Shown here in pieces: positions 16,467-24,992 of a stretch of DNA of 64,000 nt (positions are counted from its first letter, which is position 1; every line of letters begins with the position of its first letter). Source of the DNA: Nonomuraea angiospora (GTDB lineage Bacteria; Actinomycetota; Actinomycetes; Streptosporangiales; Streptosporangiaceae); contig NZ_JADBEK010000001.1 of assembly GCF_014873145.1 (NCBI RefSeq), positions 10,106,001 through 10,170,000 on the forward strand, read 5' to 3'. The position numbers were made by a program, and so were the translations under genes. The notes beneath the pieces were generated by a model that saw nothing but the letters and a program-made list of their open reading frames with translations, was not told the origin of the DNA and ran no database searches.

Positions 16467-17497
16467 GCAAGCGTGCGGCCCAGGTGGGTCAGGGTGGTCT
16501 CGGCGTCGGTCATGATGCGCTCGATCAGCTCGCGGCAGGACGGCAGGTCGTCGATCACGCCCACCACCTGGCCCGACGCCATCACCCCGAGGTCCGCCCG
16601 GCCCTCCACCATCGCGGCCCGCAGCAGCACCGGCGTGTTGGCCGCCTGCAGGACCTGGGCCCAGGTCAGGTCGCGCGCCTGCCTCATCCGGCGGCCCTCG
16701 CGCAGCAGCTCGCCCCACGACAGCCCCGACAGCCGCCTGAACCTGGCCCCGTTCACCACCGCCCTGACCAGGCGCGAGCGCTCCAGCGAGACCACGAACG
16801 GGGTCAGCAGGACCCGGTGGGGCACCCCGTCCACCTTGGTCGTGACGACCGTGTCCCGCGTCGCGAGATAGAGCTTCTTCACCTCGTCGGGCACGGGGGA
16901 GTCGCTCGTCAGCAGGAACCTGGTCCCCATGGCGATCCCGCAGGCCCCGTACGCCAGCGCCGCCACCAGCCCCCGCCCGTCGAAGAAGCCCCCGGCCGCG
17001 ATCACCGGGATGTCCACCGCGTCCACGACCTGGGGCAGCAGCAACGTCGTGGCGACGGAGCCGGTGTGGCCGCCGCCCTCGCCGCCCTGGACGATCACCG
17101 CGTCCACGCCCCAGCCCGCCACCTTCTCGGCGTGCCGGCGCGCCCCGACCGACGGGATCGTGACCACGCCCGCGTCCTTGAGCCGGGCGATCAGGTCCCG
17201 CTTGGGCGCCATCGCGAACGACGCCACGCGCACGCCCTCCCGGATCAGCACCCCGATCCGCTCGGCGGCGTCGTCGGCGTCGGAGCGCAGGTTCACCCCG
17301 AACGGCGCGTCCGTGCGCTCCTTCACCCGCCTGATCGCGGCGGTCATCTCGGCCGCGGACATCGTCGCGGCGCCGATCACGCCGAGCCCGCCGGCCTGGG
17401 AGGTGGCCGCCGCCAGCCGGGCGCCCGCGACGTACCCCATGCCGGTCTGCACGATCGGGTGGCGGCACCCGACCAGGGACGTCAGCGCGGTCCTCAC
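16463..17497 (-). CDS. ipdC: Flavin-dependent reductase of HIP catabolism (IpdC-like, NMO fold)
   Basis: 344-residue TIM-barrel flavoprotein of the nitronate monooxygenase/2-nitropropane dioxygenase family. It has CRHPIVQTGMGYVAGARLAA at the N-terminus, the FMN phosphate site VIVQGGEGGGHTGSV, and IPVIAAGGFFDGRGLVAALA. In mycobacteria IpdC (Rv3553) acts in the steps before ring opening of the HIP-CoA intermediates. GTG 17497 overlaps the ipdB stop (GTGA), which fixes the start. It is the last gene of echA20-ipdA-ipdB-ipdC, the same order as Rv3550-Rv3553. Confidence 0.87.
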   Translation of the reverse strand: MRTALTSLVGCRHPIVQTGMGYVAGARLAAATSQAGGLGVIGAATMSAAEMTAAIRRVKERTDAPFGVNLRSDADDAAERIGVLIREGVRVASFAMAPKRDLIARLKDAGVVTIPSVGARRHAEKVAGWGVDAVIVQGGEGGGHTGSVATTLLLPQVVDAVDIPVIAAGGFFDGRGLVAALAYGACGIAMGTRFLLTSDSPVPDEVKKLYLATRDTVVTTKVDGVPHRVLLTPFVVSLERSRLVRAVVNGARFRRLSGLSWGELLREGRRMRQARDLTWAQVLQAANTPVLLRAAMVEGRADLGVMASGQVVGVIDDLPSCRELIERIMTDAETTLTHLGRTLA

Positions 17498-18213
17498 GCC
17501 GGCTCCCGGTCCCGCAGGCGCTCGGGGTCGAGCCGGTCCAGGACCTCCAGCTCCTCGACGGTCGGCCCGCGCGTCCGGGGCACGTTGTCGGGAATGTCCA
17601 GCTCGAAGCCGGTCGCCGCCACCACGTCGTCCACCTCGACCCCCGGGTGCACCGACACCAGGCGCATGGTGCCGCCGGGGGTGCGGAAGTCCAGCACGGC
17701 CAGGTTCGTCACGACGCGGCGCAGGTCGAAGGCGCCCCTGTCGGTCCCGACCCCGCTGACCACGTCCACCGAGGGCACGAACACCCGGGGGGAGTGGCGG
17801 GGGATCCAGTAGCTGGTGGGGTCGCAGCGGGTGTTCCCCGGCGCGCCCCGCACGCCCAGCAGTTGCGCCTTGGGGCGGGCCCAGTCGCCGATGCAGGAGA
17901 TGTTCGTGTTGCCGTACCGGTCGATCTGGCTCGCCCCGAGCATGACGTGGCGGCGCCCGTTCAGCACCAGCCACAGGTGCTCGCGGAACGGCAGCCACCC
18001 CTCCACCACCCCGGGCGCCTCGCCCAGCGCGGGCACGTCGCCGGTGAGCAGGCAGGTGCCGTCGTGCGTGAGCAGCTCCGGCTCGAATGTCAGCCGCGCC
18101 AGCCGCGCCGCCAGCACCGTGACCGGCCCGCCGATGCCCGCCGCCAGGATCTCGCCGTCGCCACGGAACGCCTCCGCGCACGCCACCACGCACACGTCAG
18201 CCCTGCTGCTCAT
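17494..18213 (-). CDS. ipdB: COCHEA-CoA hydrolase beta subunit (IpdB)
   Basis: 239 residues with the class I CoA-transferase fold (GGPVTVLAARLARLTFEPEL; HVMLGASQIDRYGNTNISCI). IpdAB is a CoA-transferase-like heteromer that does not transfer CoA but hydrolyses ring C of the last steroid intermediate (COCHEA-CoA) by a retro-Claisen reaction in mycobacteria. The gene overlaps ipdA by 17 nt and ipdC by 4 nt, so the subunits are translated together. Assignment rests on family, order and regulon context. Confidence 0.88.
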   Translation of the reverse strand: MSSRADVCVVACAEAFRGDGEILAAGIGGPVTVLAARLARLTFEPELLTHDGTCLLTGDVPALGEAPGVVEGWLPFREHLWLVLNGRRHVMLGASQIDRYGNTNISCIGDWARPKAQLLGVRGAPGNTRCDPTSYWIPRHSPRVFVPSVDVVSGVGTDRGAFDLRRVVTNLAVLDFRTPGGTMRLVSVHPGVEVDDVVAATGFELDIPDNVPRTRGPTVEELEVLDRLDPERLRDREPA

Positions 18214-18979
18214 CGAACTCCTCCCAAGGCGTCTCCACGTAGCGCCGCTGCAGCGCCTCGTCGCGCCCGTAGTCGGGCTCGCACGAGGTGAACCCCGCCC
18301 CGCCCGGCGCCTCCACCACCCCCGCCACCATCGACCGGCTGATCAGCAGCGACTGCACGGGCCCCTCCTTCAGCAGGTTCTCCACGACCCGCTCGCACGA
18401 GACGTAGCACCGCCGCGCCGCCTTGGCGTAGAGGTCGTCGAAGTACGGGTCGGGCCCCAGGTACTGGGCGTTGCCCCGCGCGTCGGCCCGGTTCAGGTGG
18501 ACGAGGGCCACGTCCATGGTCAGCGCGGGCACCGCGACCAGCTCCTCCCCGTCCGCGTACGGCGAGCGCACCGTCCGCAGCCCGGGGTTGACGCGCAGCA
18601 CGTCCGACCCCAGCCCCGCCCGCGTCGGCAGGAACGGCAGCCGGTGCGCCCCCGCGAGCAGCCCGAACATGAACATCCCCTCGTCGTACTCCGCGAACTC
18701 GATCTCCCCGGCCTGCCTGGCCCTCCGGAAATGGGGCTCCAGGGGAATGGAGTCGAGCGTCACGAACGGGGCCACGACCTTGCGCACCTTCTTCGCCGCG
18801 CACAGCATGCCCACGTCCGGGCCGCCGTACGAGACGATCGTGAGGTCGGTGGCGGGGGAGCGCAGGAGGGCGCGGACGAGGGCCATCGGCTTGCGCCGCG
18901 AGCCCCAGCCGCCGATCCCGATCGTCATCCCGCTCTCGACCGTGCCCGCGACCTCCTCGGCCGACATCAGCTTGGTCAC
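18197..18979 (-). CDS. ipdA: COCHEA-CoA hydrolase alpha subunit (IpdA)
   Basis: 260 residues, class I CoA-transferase alpha fold: the N-terminal glycine loop GMTIGIGGWGSRRKPMALVR, then TIVSYGGPDVGMLCAAKKV. The acidic segment FAEYDEGMFMFGLLAG (residues 96-110) lies where mycobacterial IpdA has its active glutamate. With IpdB it opens ring C of the HIP-derived CoA thioester. ATG 18979 overlaps the end of echA20 by 4 nt. Confidence 0.88.
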   Translation of the reverse strand: MTKLMSAEEVAGTVESGMTIGIGGWGSRRKPMALVRALLRSPATDLTIVSYGGPDVGMLCAAKKVRKVVAPFVTLDSIPLEPHFRRARQAGEIEFAEYDEGMFMFGLLAGAHRLPFLPTRAGLGSDVLRVNPGLRTVRSPYADGEELVAVPALTMDVALVHLNRADARGNAQYLGPDPYFDDLYAKAARRCYVSCERVVENLLKEGPVQSLLISRSMVAGVVEAPGGAGFTSCEPDYGRDEALQRRYVETPWEEFDEQQG

Positions 18980-19704
18980 GTGAATCGCTCCCTGTGCCGG
19001 TCTCCGGCGCCCATCAGGTTCAGCTCGAAGGTGAAGCCCTGCTCGAAGCGGTAGCTGCGCTTGACGTCCACGGGGTCGATGCCGTTGAGGGACTCCTTGG
19101 CGCGGCGGATCACGTACGGGTCCTTGGCGGCGATCTGCCCCGCCACCTCCAGCGCCGCGTCACGCAGCTTGTCGCGCGGCGCGACCTCCAGCACCGACCC
19201 GAACGCGTGCAGCTCGGCCGCCGTCACGTTCCTGCACGTGTAGACCATGGCCCGCATCAGGTGCTGCGGCACCAGCCTGGCCAGGTGCGTGGCCGCGCCC
19301 AGCGCGCCCCTGTCCACCTCGGGCAGCCCGAAGTAGGCGTCCTCGCCGGCCACCACGATGTCGGCGTTGCCCGCCAGGCCGACGCCGCCGCCCAGGCAGT
19401 GGCCGTGCACCACCGCGATCACCGGCACCGCGCACTCGTAGACCGCCGCGAACGCCGCGTAACACGCCCGGTTGACCCCGACCAGCGCCTCGTGGCCCTC
19501 GGCGTCCCGCAGCTCCTTGATGTCGACCCCGGCGTTGAACCCGCGCCCCTCGGCCCGCAGCACCACCACCCTGGTCTCCGGATCGTCCCCGGCCCGCCGG
19601 ACGGCCCCGGCCAGCTCCTCCCAGCCGCGCACGGTCAACGCGTTCACCGGCGGCACGTCCACGACCACCTCGGCGATCGGCCCGGCCCGCAGAGTGATCC
19701 CCAT
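18976..19704 (-). CDS. echA20: Enoyl-CoA hydratase/hydrolase family protein, EchA20-like
   Basis: 242-residue crotonase-fold protein. It has VVVDVPPVNALTVRGWEELA at the N-terminus, the oxyanion motifs AEGRGFNAGVDIKEL and HGHCLGGGVGLAGNADIVVA, and EDAYFGLPEVDRGALGAATH. In mycobacteria EchA20 hydrolyses ring D of the HIP-derived CoA ester. ATG 19704 (MGITLRAG) is preferred to GTG 19722 because AGGGAG lies 4 nt upstream and homologues begin there. First gene of the echA20-ipdABC operon, with a KstR2-type dyad 17 nt upstream. Confidence 0.88.
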   Translation of the reverse strand: MGITLRAGPIAEVVVDVPPVNALTVRGWEELAGAVRRAGDDPETRVVVLRAEGRGFNAGVDIKELRDAEGHEALVGVNRACYAAFAAVYECAVPVIAVVHGHCLGGGVGLAGNADIVVAGEDAYFGLPEVDRGALGAATHLARLVPQHLMRAMVYTCRNVTAAELHAFGSVLEVAPRDKLRDAALEVAGQIAAKDPYVIRRAKESLNGIDPVDVKRSYRFEQGFTFELNLMGAGDRHRERFT

Positions 19705-19720
19705 GAGACTCCCTGGTTGC

Positions 19721-19738
19721 ACCTAACGCTTGCTTGGT
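19721..19738. promoter_or_regulatory. KstR2 operator between echA20 and the divergent SDR genes
   Basis: ACCTAACGCTTGCTTGGT keeps the right half (GCTTGCTTGGT) and has two changes in the left half relative to ACCAAGCGCTTGCTTGGT. A -10 (TACGGT, 19738-19743) at its right edge is 7 nt before GTG 19751 of the SDR gene. One operator could therefore control both directions. Confidence 0.72.
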
Positions 19739-19750
19739 ACGGTAGCACCC

Positions 19751-20488
19751 GTGACCGTGACTTACGACTACACGGGCAGGGCCGTCCTGGTGACCGGCGG
19801 CACCCAGGGCATCGGGGCGGGGATCGCCCGCGCCTTCCGGGAGGCGGGCGCCGACGTGACGGTCTGCGCCCGGCGCGAGCCGGCCGCCCCGGCGCCGGGG
19901 ATCCGGTTCGCGCGGGCCGACGTGCGGGTGGCCGAGGACGTCGAGCGGCTGATGTCCGGGTTCGACCGGCTGGACGTGGTGGTCAACAACGCCGGCGGCT
20001 CGCCGTACGCGCCGCTCGACGGGACCTCGCCGCGCCTGCACGCCCGCGTCGTCGAGCTCAACCTGACGGCCCCGCTGCTGGTCTCGCAGTTCGCCTACCC
20101 GCTGCTCGCCGCCGGCGGTGGGGCGATCGTGATGATCGGCAGCGCCAGCGGCGCCCGCCCCTCGCCCGGCACCTCGGCGTACGGCGCCGCCAAGGCCGGG
20201 CTGCACCACCTGGCCCGCTGCCTGGCCGCCGAGTGGGCCCCGGAGGTGCGCGTCAACACGGTCGTCGTCGGCCTCGCCGACACCGAGAACGCCGCCTCCC
20301 ATTACGGAGGGCAGGAGGACGGGATGGGGGCGGCCATCCCGGCGGGCCGGATGGCGACGCCCGCCGACGTGGCCGCGGCCTGCCTGTGGCTGGCCGCGCC
20401 CGGCTACGTCACGGGCGCGGAGGTCCGGGTGGACGGCGGCGGCGAGATCCCCGCCTGGCGGCACCTGGCTTCCGGTGACATTTCCTGA
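19751..20488 (+). CDS. Short-chain dehydrogenase/reductase, Rv3549c-like
   Basis: 245-residue classical SDR. NAD(P) motif AVLVTGGTQGIGAGIARAF, LDVVVNNAGGSPY, catalytic Ser in MIGSASGARPSPGTSAYGAAKAG with YxxxK, and C-terminal GYVTGAEVRVDGGGE. It is divergent from echA20 and followed by a second SDR. That is the arrangement of Rv3549c-Rv3548c opposite echA20 in M. tuberculosis, so it probably oxidises or reduces a hydroxy/oxo intermediate of the steroid route. GTG 19751 fits a leaderless start 7 nt after TACGGT. Confidence 0.83.
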   Translation: MTVTYDYTGRAVLVTGGTQGIGAGIARAFREAGADVTVCARREPAAPAPGIRFARADVRVAEDVERLMSGFDRLDVVVNNAGGSPYAPLDGTSPRLHARVVELNLTAPLLVSQFAYPLLAAGGGAIVMIGSASGARPSPGTSAYGAAKAGLHHLARCLAAEWAPEVRVNTVVVGLADTENAASHYGGQEDGMGAAIPAGRMATPADVAAACLWLAAPGYVTGAEVRVDGGGEIPAWRHLASGDIS

Positions 20489-20519
20489 TATCTCTGCATG
20501 ATCCTTCTGGGAGGTCTGT

Positions 20520-21422
20520 GTGGGAATCTGTGCTGGCCGCGTGGTGATCGTGACGGGCGCCGGACGGGGGATCGGGAGGGATCACGCGCTGGAGTTCGCC
20601 CGGCAGGGCGCCCGCGTGGTGGTGAACGACCTCGGCACGGGCCCCGGCGGCGAGGGCGCCTCGGGAGGCCCCGCGCTGGAGGTGGTCGCGGAGATCGAGG
20701 CGCTCGGCGGCCAGGCGGTGGCCAACTGCGACGACGTGTCCGACTGGGGCGGCGCGGCCCGGCTGGTCAAGACCGCCGTCAGCGCGTACGGCCGCCTCGA
20801 CGTCCTGGTGAACAACGCGGGCTTCGTCAGGGACCGGATGCTCGTCTCCATGACCGAGCAGGAGTGGGACGACGTCGTCCGCGTCCATCTCAAGGGCCAC
20901 TTCCTGCCGCTGCGGCACGCGGCGGCGTACTGGCGGGAGAGCGCCAAGGCGGGCGAGCGCGTCACGGGCCGGGTGATCAACACCTCGTCCGGCGCGGGCC
21001 TGCTGGGCAGCGTCGGCCAGGCCAACTACTCGGCCGCCAAGGCGGGCATCGCCGCGCTGACCCAGGTGGCCGCGGCCGAGCTGGGCAGGTACGGCGTGAC
21101 GGTGAACGCCATCGCCCCCGCCGCTCGCACCCGCATGACCGAGGAGGTGTTCGCCGCGACCATGGCCAGGCCGGAGTCCGGCTTCGACCCCATGGACCCG
21201 GCCAACATCGCCCCGCTCGTCGTCTGGCTCGGCTCCGAGGGGGCGGGCCACGTGACGGGGCGGGTGTTCGAGGTGGAGGGCGGCTCGATCGCCCTGGCCA
21301 CGGGCTGGCGCCACGGCGAGCGGGCCGAGCGCGGCGCCCGCTGGGACCCCGCGGCCGTCGGCGAGGCGGTCGCCGGGCTCCTGGCCGCCGCCCCGTCCCC
21401 GGAGCCCGTGTACGGGACGTGA
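20520..21422 (+). CDS. Short-chain dehydrogenase/reductase, Rv3548c-like
   Basis: 300-residue SDR of the MFE-2/17beta-HSD4-like type: RVVIVTGAGRGIGRDHALEF, then ARVVVNDLGTGPGGEGASGG, VLVNNAGFVRDRML, catalytic region INTSSGAGLLGSVGQANYSA with YSAAK, and VTVNAIAPAARTRMTEEVF. Good Shine-Dalgarno GGGAGG (20509-20514) before GTG 20520. It lies 31 nt after the first SDR gene, so one transcript is likely. The M. tuberculosis counterpart Rv3548c (about 300 residues) has the same position beside echA20. Confidence 0.83.
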   Translation: MGICAGRVVIVTGAGRGIGRDHALEFARQGARVVVNDLGTGPGGEGASGGPALEVVAEIEALGGQAVANCDDVSDWGGAARLVKTAVSAYGRLDVLVNNAGFVRDRMLVSMTEQEWDDVVRVHLKGHFLPLRHAAAYWRESAKAGERVTGRVINTSSGAGLLGSVGQANYSAAKAGIAALTQVAAAELGRYGVTVNAIAPAARTRMTEEVFAATMARPESGFDPMDPANIAPLVVWLGSEGAGHVTGRVFEVEGGSIALATGWRHGERAERGARWDPAAVGEAVAGLLAAAPSPEPVYGT

Positions 21423-21432
21423 GCCGGACGGG

Positions 21433-22086
21433 TCAGCGCATGGCCGAACGGGCGGTCGGGTGGAGCAGGATGCGCTCGGGGGCGGCCGTCAGGCGGGGCT
21501 TCAGCATGGGCAGGTCCACCTCCCGCTCCTCCTCGGCCGGGTCGAAGCGGGCGAACCACACGAACACGTTCTCCCCGGTCCGGATCGGAAGCCGGGGGAA
21601 GTCGTTCTCCGAGTGCTCGGTCTCCAGGCACGCGACGGGCGGCACCCCGGCCTCGGCCAGCACGGGCGCGACCTCCCGGGCGAAGAAGGCGGAGAAGCCG
21701 TCCTCGACGTGGTAGATCGTGGCGGCGTACAGGGACTTCGGCGGCTCGGTCGCGCCCGCGGGCGGCCGCTCCCAGGCGGGCGGCTCGGCCCCCACGGAGT
21801 GCAGGAGGAGCACGTCGTCGCTGTCGATCATGGTGGCGTTGGCGGCGTCCCGGTGGGCCCGCCATACGGGCCCGCCGTAGAAGGCCTCCAGCGCGTCCTT
21901 GCGTGCCGCCATGGACGGGAATGCGCGTAGCCAGGCGAACCGGTCGGGCGCGCCCTGGACGCGGAAGGTGCCGGTGACCCCCATGCCCGCCGCCTCCTGG
22001 GTCTCCACGAATTCACGCTCGAACAGCTCGATCAACGTGTCCCGCCGCCCGGGCAGCAGGGTGTACTGGCGCAGTTCGTAGATCAT
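21433..22086 (-). CDS. NIPSNAP family protein
   Basis: 217 residues with two ferredoxin-like alpha/beta barrel halves. The N-terminus MIYELRQYTLLPGRRDTLIE followed by TGTFRVQGAPDRFAWLRAFP is typical of NIPSNAP proteins. A second module holds LYAATIYHVEDGFSAFF and VFVWFARFD. The biochemical role of the family is poorly known. It converges on the SDR operon with 10 nt between stops, and no KstR2-type site is seen upstream. Confidence 0.82.
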   Translation of the reverse strand: MIYELRQYTLLPGRRDTLIELFEREFVETQEAAGMGVTGTFRVQGAPDRFAWLRAFPSMAARKDALEAFYGGPVWRAHRDAANATMIDSDDVLLLHSVGAEPPAWERPPAGATEPPKSLYAATIYHVEDGFSAFFAREVAPVLAEAGVPPVACLETEHSENDFPRLPIRTGENVFVWFARFDPAEEEREVDLPMLKPRLTAAPERILLHPTARSAMR

Positions 22087-22110
22087 GCGGCGGACGTTAG
22101 GCCCAGGTCA

Positions 22111-22127
22111 CTGACATCTTCTGTCAG
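22111..22127. promoter_or_regulatory. Dyad upstream of the NIPSNAP gene
   Basis: CTGACA-TCTTC-TGTCAG, perfect 6-bp arms, 25 nt upstream of the NIPSNAP start in the divergent gap. It may be an operator; as RNA it would be a small hairpin in the NIPSNAP leader. No regulator is assigned. Confidence 0.35.
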
Positions 22128-22285
22128 CCTATTGGGCGAACAATATTCTGGTAACAGAGTGCTACCGATCGGCAACCCACGGTTATATGCTCGCTGTGAC
22201 CTTGATCTCCTGCGGTCAAGGAAGGTCAAAGGGGCGGCGCGCCCGTGCCCGCCGGCCCTGAACCCTACCGGCGAAGGAGCAGAAG

Positions 22286-22570
22286 TTGATCAAAAGAGTG
22301 TGCGCCGCCGCAGCCGTGCTGGGCGCGGCCGTCGGCGGCGCACTCCTGGCTGCCCCGGCTCACGCTGACGACTGGTGGGGGCCGCTGAGCGGCGACACCC
22401 GCGCCGGCAACTGGAGCGGCAACAGCGACTCGTCCCAGTCCGGAAACAACTTCGGGGACGTCACCGCCGTCAACCGCGGCAGAGACTTCTCGACCAACGT
22501 CAACAACGTCAACGGCATCGCACCGACCGCCACCAACGGCGGCATCACGGTGACCTACATCTTCTACTGA
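22286..22570 (+). CDS. Small secreted Asn/Gly/Ser-rich protein, copy 1
   Basis: 94 residues. TTG 22286 has GGAG 7 nt upstream. Signal peptide MIKRVCAAAAVLGAAVGGAL with a likely cut after AHA (APAHA|DDWW). The mature part is about 65 residues and polar: SSQSGNNFGDVTAVN, then TNVNNVNGIAPTATN. It is paralogous to the next gene (shared QSGNNFG and VNNVNG blocks). I do not recognise the family. Size, secretion and Asn/Gly/Ser content recall cell-surface proteins such as chaplins or rodlins, but that is only an analogy. Confidence 0.7.
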   Translation: MIKRVCAAAAVLGAAVGGALLAAPAHADDWWGPLSGDTRAGNWSGNSDSSQSGNNFGDVTAVNRGRDFSTNVNNVNGIAPTATNGGITVTYIFY

Positions 22571-22614
22571 CCGGCTGACGTCCAAAGCCAACACGATCTG
22601 AAAGGACCACGACC

Positions 22615-22881
22615 ATGGTGAAGAAGCTCTGCGTGACCGGTCTCGTCGTCGCCGCCGCTGCTGGGGTGACCCTGCTGTCGGCCCCCGCGTACGCGGACGT
22701 CAACGCGGGTAACTCCAGCTCCAACCGCGGCTCCTCGCAGTCGGGCAACAACTTCGGCAACGTCGTCAGCAGCAACGTGAGCGGCCGCGGCGCGACCAGC
22801 GTCAACAACGTCAACGGCAACGCCGCGACCGCCACCAACCGCAGCATCGTGGGCATCGACGACATGGTCGAGTTCGACTAG
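22615..22881 (+). CDS. Small secreted Asn/Gly/Ser-rich protein, copy 2
   Basis: 88 residues from ATG 22615 with AAAGGA upstream. Signal peptide MVKKLCVTGLVVAAAAGVTL, probable cut after AYA (APAYA|DVNA). The mature protein of about 60 residues has SSNRGSSQSGNNFGNVVSSN and SVNNVNGNAATATN, clearly paralogous to copy 1 44 nt upstream. A tandem duplication with sequence drift. The QSGNNFGNV segment resembles the Gln/Asn ladder of amyloid-forming repeats; function unknown. Confidence 0.7.
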   Translation: MVKKLCVTGLVVAAAAGVTLLSAPAYADVNAGNSSSNRGSSQSGNNFGNVVSSNVSGRGATSVNNVNGNAATATNRSIVGIDDMVEFD

Positions 22882-22943
22882 CCGGGAGGGGTGCGGGCCA
22901 GGTCCCGAGATGGCCTGGCTCGCCCCCGTACTAGCATCCGTGG

Positions 22944-23759
22944 GTGGTTCTTTGTGCCTATGTAACGTTTGAAGATCCCCACGGCGTCGACGACGAGCGC
23001 GACCCGGTCCTTTCCGCCTGGCGCGAGGCGGGCATCGAGGGCCGGGTCGAGCGCTGGGACGACCCCGCCGCCGACTGGAGCGCGTACGACGCCGTCGTCG
23101 TCCGCTCGGTCTGGGACTACGACCTCAGGCGGGCGGAGTTCCTGGAGTGGGCGCGTGGCGTGGAGTCCGTCACCAGGCTGCTCAACCCGGGCTCCGTGCT
23201 GGAGTCCAACACCGACAAGACCTACCTGCGGGACCTGGGCGTGCCGATCGTGCCGACGCACTGGTCGTCGCAGGACCTGCCGCACTGGCCCGAATACGTC
23301 GTCAAGCCGGCCATCTCCGCCGGCGCCCGCGACACCACCAGGACCACCGATCGCGACGAGGCCCGGGCGCTGGCCGCCGCGATCGAGGCCGGCGGGCGCA
23401 CGCCGATGGTGCAGCCGTATCTCGACATGGTCGAGGCGGAGGGGGAGACCTCGCTGCTGTACTTCAACGGCCGCCTCAGCCACGCCGTCCGCCGCATGCC
23501 CATGCTCGTCCCAGGGGCGAGCGAGCAGGACAACGCGCGGTCCGAGCGGCGCACCCCAGCCCCGGACCAGGTCGATCTCGCGAAGAAGGTGCTCGCCGCC
23601 GTACCTCAGCCCCTTCTCTACGCCAGGATCGACCTGGTCCGGCTACCCGGGGGCGAGCCCGCGGTCATCGAGGTGGAGCTGACGGAGCCGTACCTCTACC
23701 TGCGGTGGGAGCCGCAGGCGCCGGCGAACTTCGCCAAGGCGCTACGCGAGCTGCTCTGA
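22944..23759 (+). CDS. ATP-grasp family ligase (RimK/glutathione-synthetase-like)
   Basis: 271 residues. The N-terminal Rossmann-like part has DAVVVRSVWDYDLRRAEFLE. The grasp core holds NTDKTYLRDLGVPIVPTHW, the nucleotide-binding lysine in YVVKPAISAGARDT, MVQPYLDMVEAEGETSLLYF, and the metal-binding end VIEVELTEPYLYL. The family couples ATP hydrolysis to amide bond formation via an acyl phosphate; substrates unknown. GTG 22944 follows a -10-like TAGCAT, so it may be leaderless. Its 3' end overlaps by 18 nt the convergent second ATP-grasp gene. Confidence 0.75.
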   Translation: MVLCAYVTFEDPHGVDDERDPVLSAWREAGIEGRVERWDDPAADWSAYDAVVVRSVWDYDLRRAEFLEWARGVESVTRLLNPGSVLESNTDKTYLRDLGVPIVPTHWSSQDLPHWPEYVVKPAISAGARDTTRTTDRDEARALAAAIEAGGRTPMVQPYLDMVEAEGETSLLYFNGRLSHAVRRMPMLVPGASEQDNARSERRTPAPDQVDLAKKVLAAVPQPLLYARIDLVRLPGGEPAVIEVELTEPYLYLRWEPQAPANFAKALRELL

Positions 23760-24953
23760 GTCCTTCACCCACAGGCGCAGCAGCCCCCTGAAGTGCTCGA
23801 CGAAGCGGTCACGCTCGTGGGCCGGATACGTGGCGGTCACGGTGTCCACCAGTAACCGGTCGAACTCGGCCCCGGCCACCCACTCCAGCACCACCTCGTC
23901 GAGGCGGGCCAGGCGGTCCTGGCAGAACTCGTGGTAGCGCTCGGTCTCGAAGTACGCGTCGGCCAGCCGGCGATATTCGGCCAGCCGCTCCTCGTACGTC
24001 CCCGTCACGGAGAAGTAGTCGTGCGTCTCCAGGTCGATGCGCGGCCTGCGCCGGGTGGCCACGCAGAACACGCTCCACTTCACCAGCGTCTTGATCGCCC
24101 AGGGGAAGTAGTAGTGCAGGCTGGTCAGCGCCACGTCGGGGCAGGCGTTGGCGTAGTCGATCGGGTGCACGTCAGAGCCCTTGACCAGGGTCTCGCAGGA
24201 GTTGAACTCCCACCGGAAGAACGCGTTCACCAGCTTCCCGATCGTCACCACCTCCTCGCCCACGGACGGCGACAGGAAGGAGTGGTCGACGACGTAGCGG
24301 GCGTGCATCGGCTCCTCGGGCCTGAAGCGCATGACCATGGTCTCCGCGCCGATCGACAGCGACCTGGCGAACGCGTCATAACCGTCGATGGCCTGCTGGA
24401 GGTGCATGAGCATCTCGCCGCTCTGGTCGTAGGCCCGGTGCAGCTCGTCCCGGTCGCGCACGAGTGACACGCCGCGCCAGGCCCCGCCGTCGTAGGGCTT
24501 CATGAACAGCGGGTAGCCGATCCGCTCCGCGACCTCGTCCAGGTCGAAGGACTGGTTGTAGCGGGCCGCCGTGTAGGCGTACCGCGCGTTGTCGACCGGG
24601 TTCTTGAACGGCACCAGCACCGTCTCCGGCACCTTGAGCCCGAGCCGCATCATCGCGCAGTACGCCGTGTGCTTCTCCATCGACTGGAACGTGAACGGGC
24701 TGTTCAGGAGGTAGACGTCGTCCATCATGGCGACCTTCTTGAGCCACTCGCGCGGGTGGTAGTACCAGTACGCGAGCCGGTCGATCACCAGCTCGTGACG
24801 CGGCTTCGCGCGCAGGTCGAACGGCTCGATCGTGAGCCGCTCCACGTCGAACTCGCCCACCCCCTTGATGGGCCCGAGCCGCCGCAGCACCGTCTCGAAC
24901 GCCGACGGCCAGTCCTCCTCGGTCCCGAGCAGCAGCCCGATCAGATGTCGCAC
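23742..24953 (-). CDS. ATP-grasp domain protein
   Basis: 403 residues. It starts MRHLIGLLLGTEEDWPSAFE and has YLLNSPFTFQSMEKHTAYCA, the nucleotide-binding GYPLFMKPYDGGAWRGVSLV, then MLMHLQQAIDGYDAFARSLS and DYANACPDVALTSLHYYFPW. The order (lysine strand, Gly-rich loop, acidic region) fits ATP-grasp enzymes of the RimK type, extended by about 100 residues at the C-terminus. It follows the DUF2252 gene by 39 nt on the same strand, so they are probably co-transcribed. The reaction is unknown. Confidence 0.65.
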   Translation of the reverse strand: MRHLIGLLLGTEEDWPSAFETVLRRLGPIKGVGEFDVERLTIEPFDLRAKPRHELVIDRLAYWYYHPREWLKKVAMMDDVYLLNSPFTFQSMEKHTAYCAMMRLGLKVPETVLVPFKNPVDNARYAYTAARYNQSFDLDEVAERIGYPLFMKPYDGGAWRGVSLVRDRDELHRAYDQSGEMLMHLQQAIDGYDAFARSLSIGAETMVMRFRPEEPMHARYVVDHSFLSPSVGEEVVTIGKLVNAFFRWEFNSCETLVKGSDVHPIDYANACPDVALTSLHYYFPWAIKTLVKWSVFCVATRRRPRIDLETHDYFSVTGTYEERLAEYRRLADAYFETERYHEFCQDRLARLDEVVLEWVAGAEFDRLLVDTVTATYPAHERDRFVEHFRGLLRLWVKDSEQLA

Positions 24954-24992
24954 GACGCCCCTCCTGCCTGACCGCCCGCTCGGCGGCCGGAG

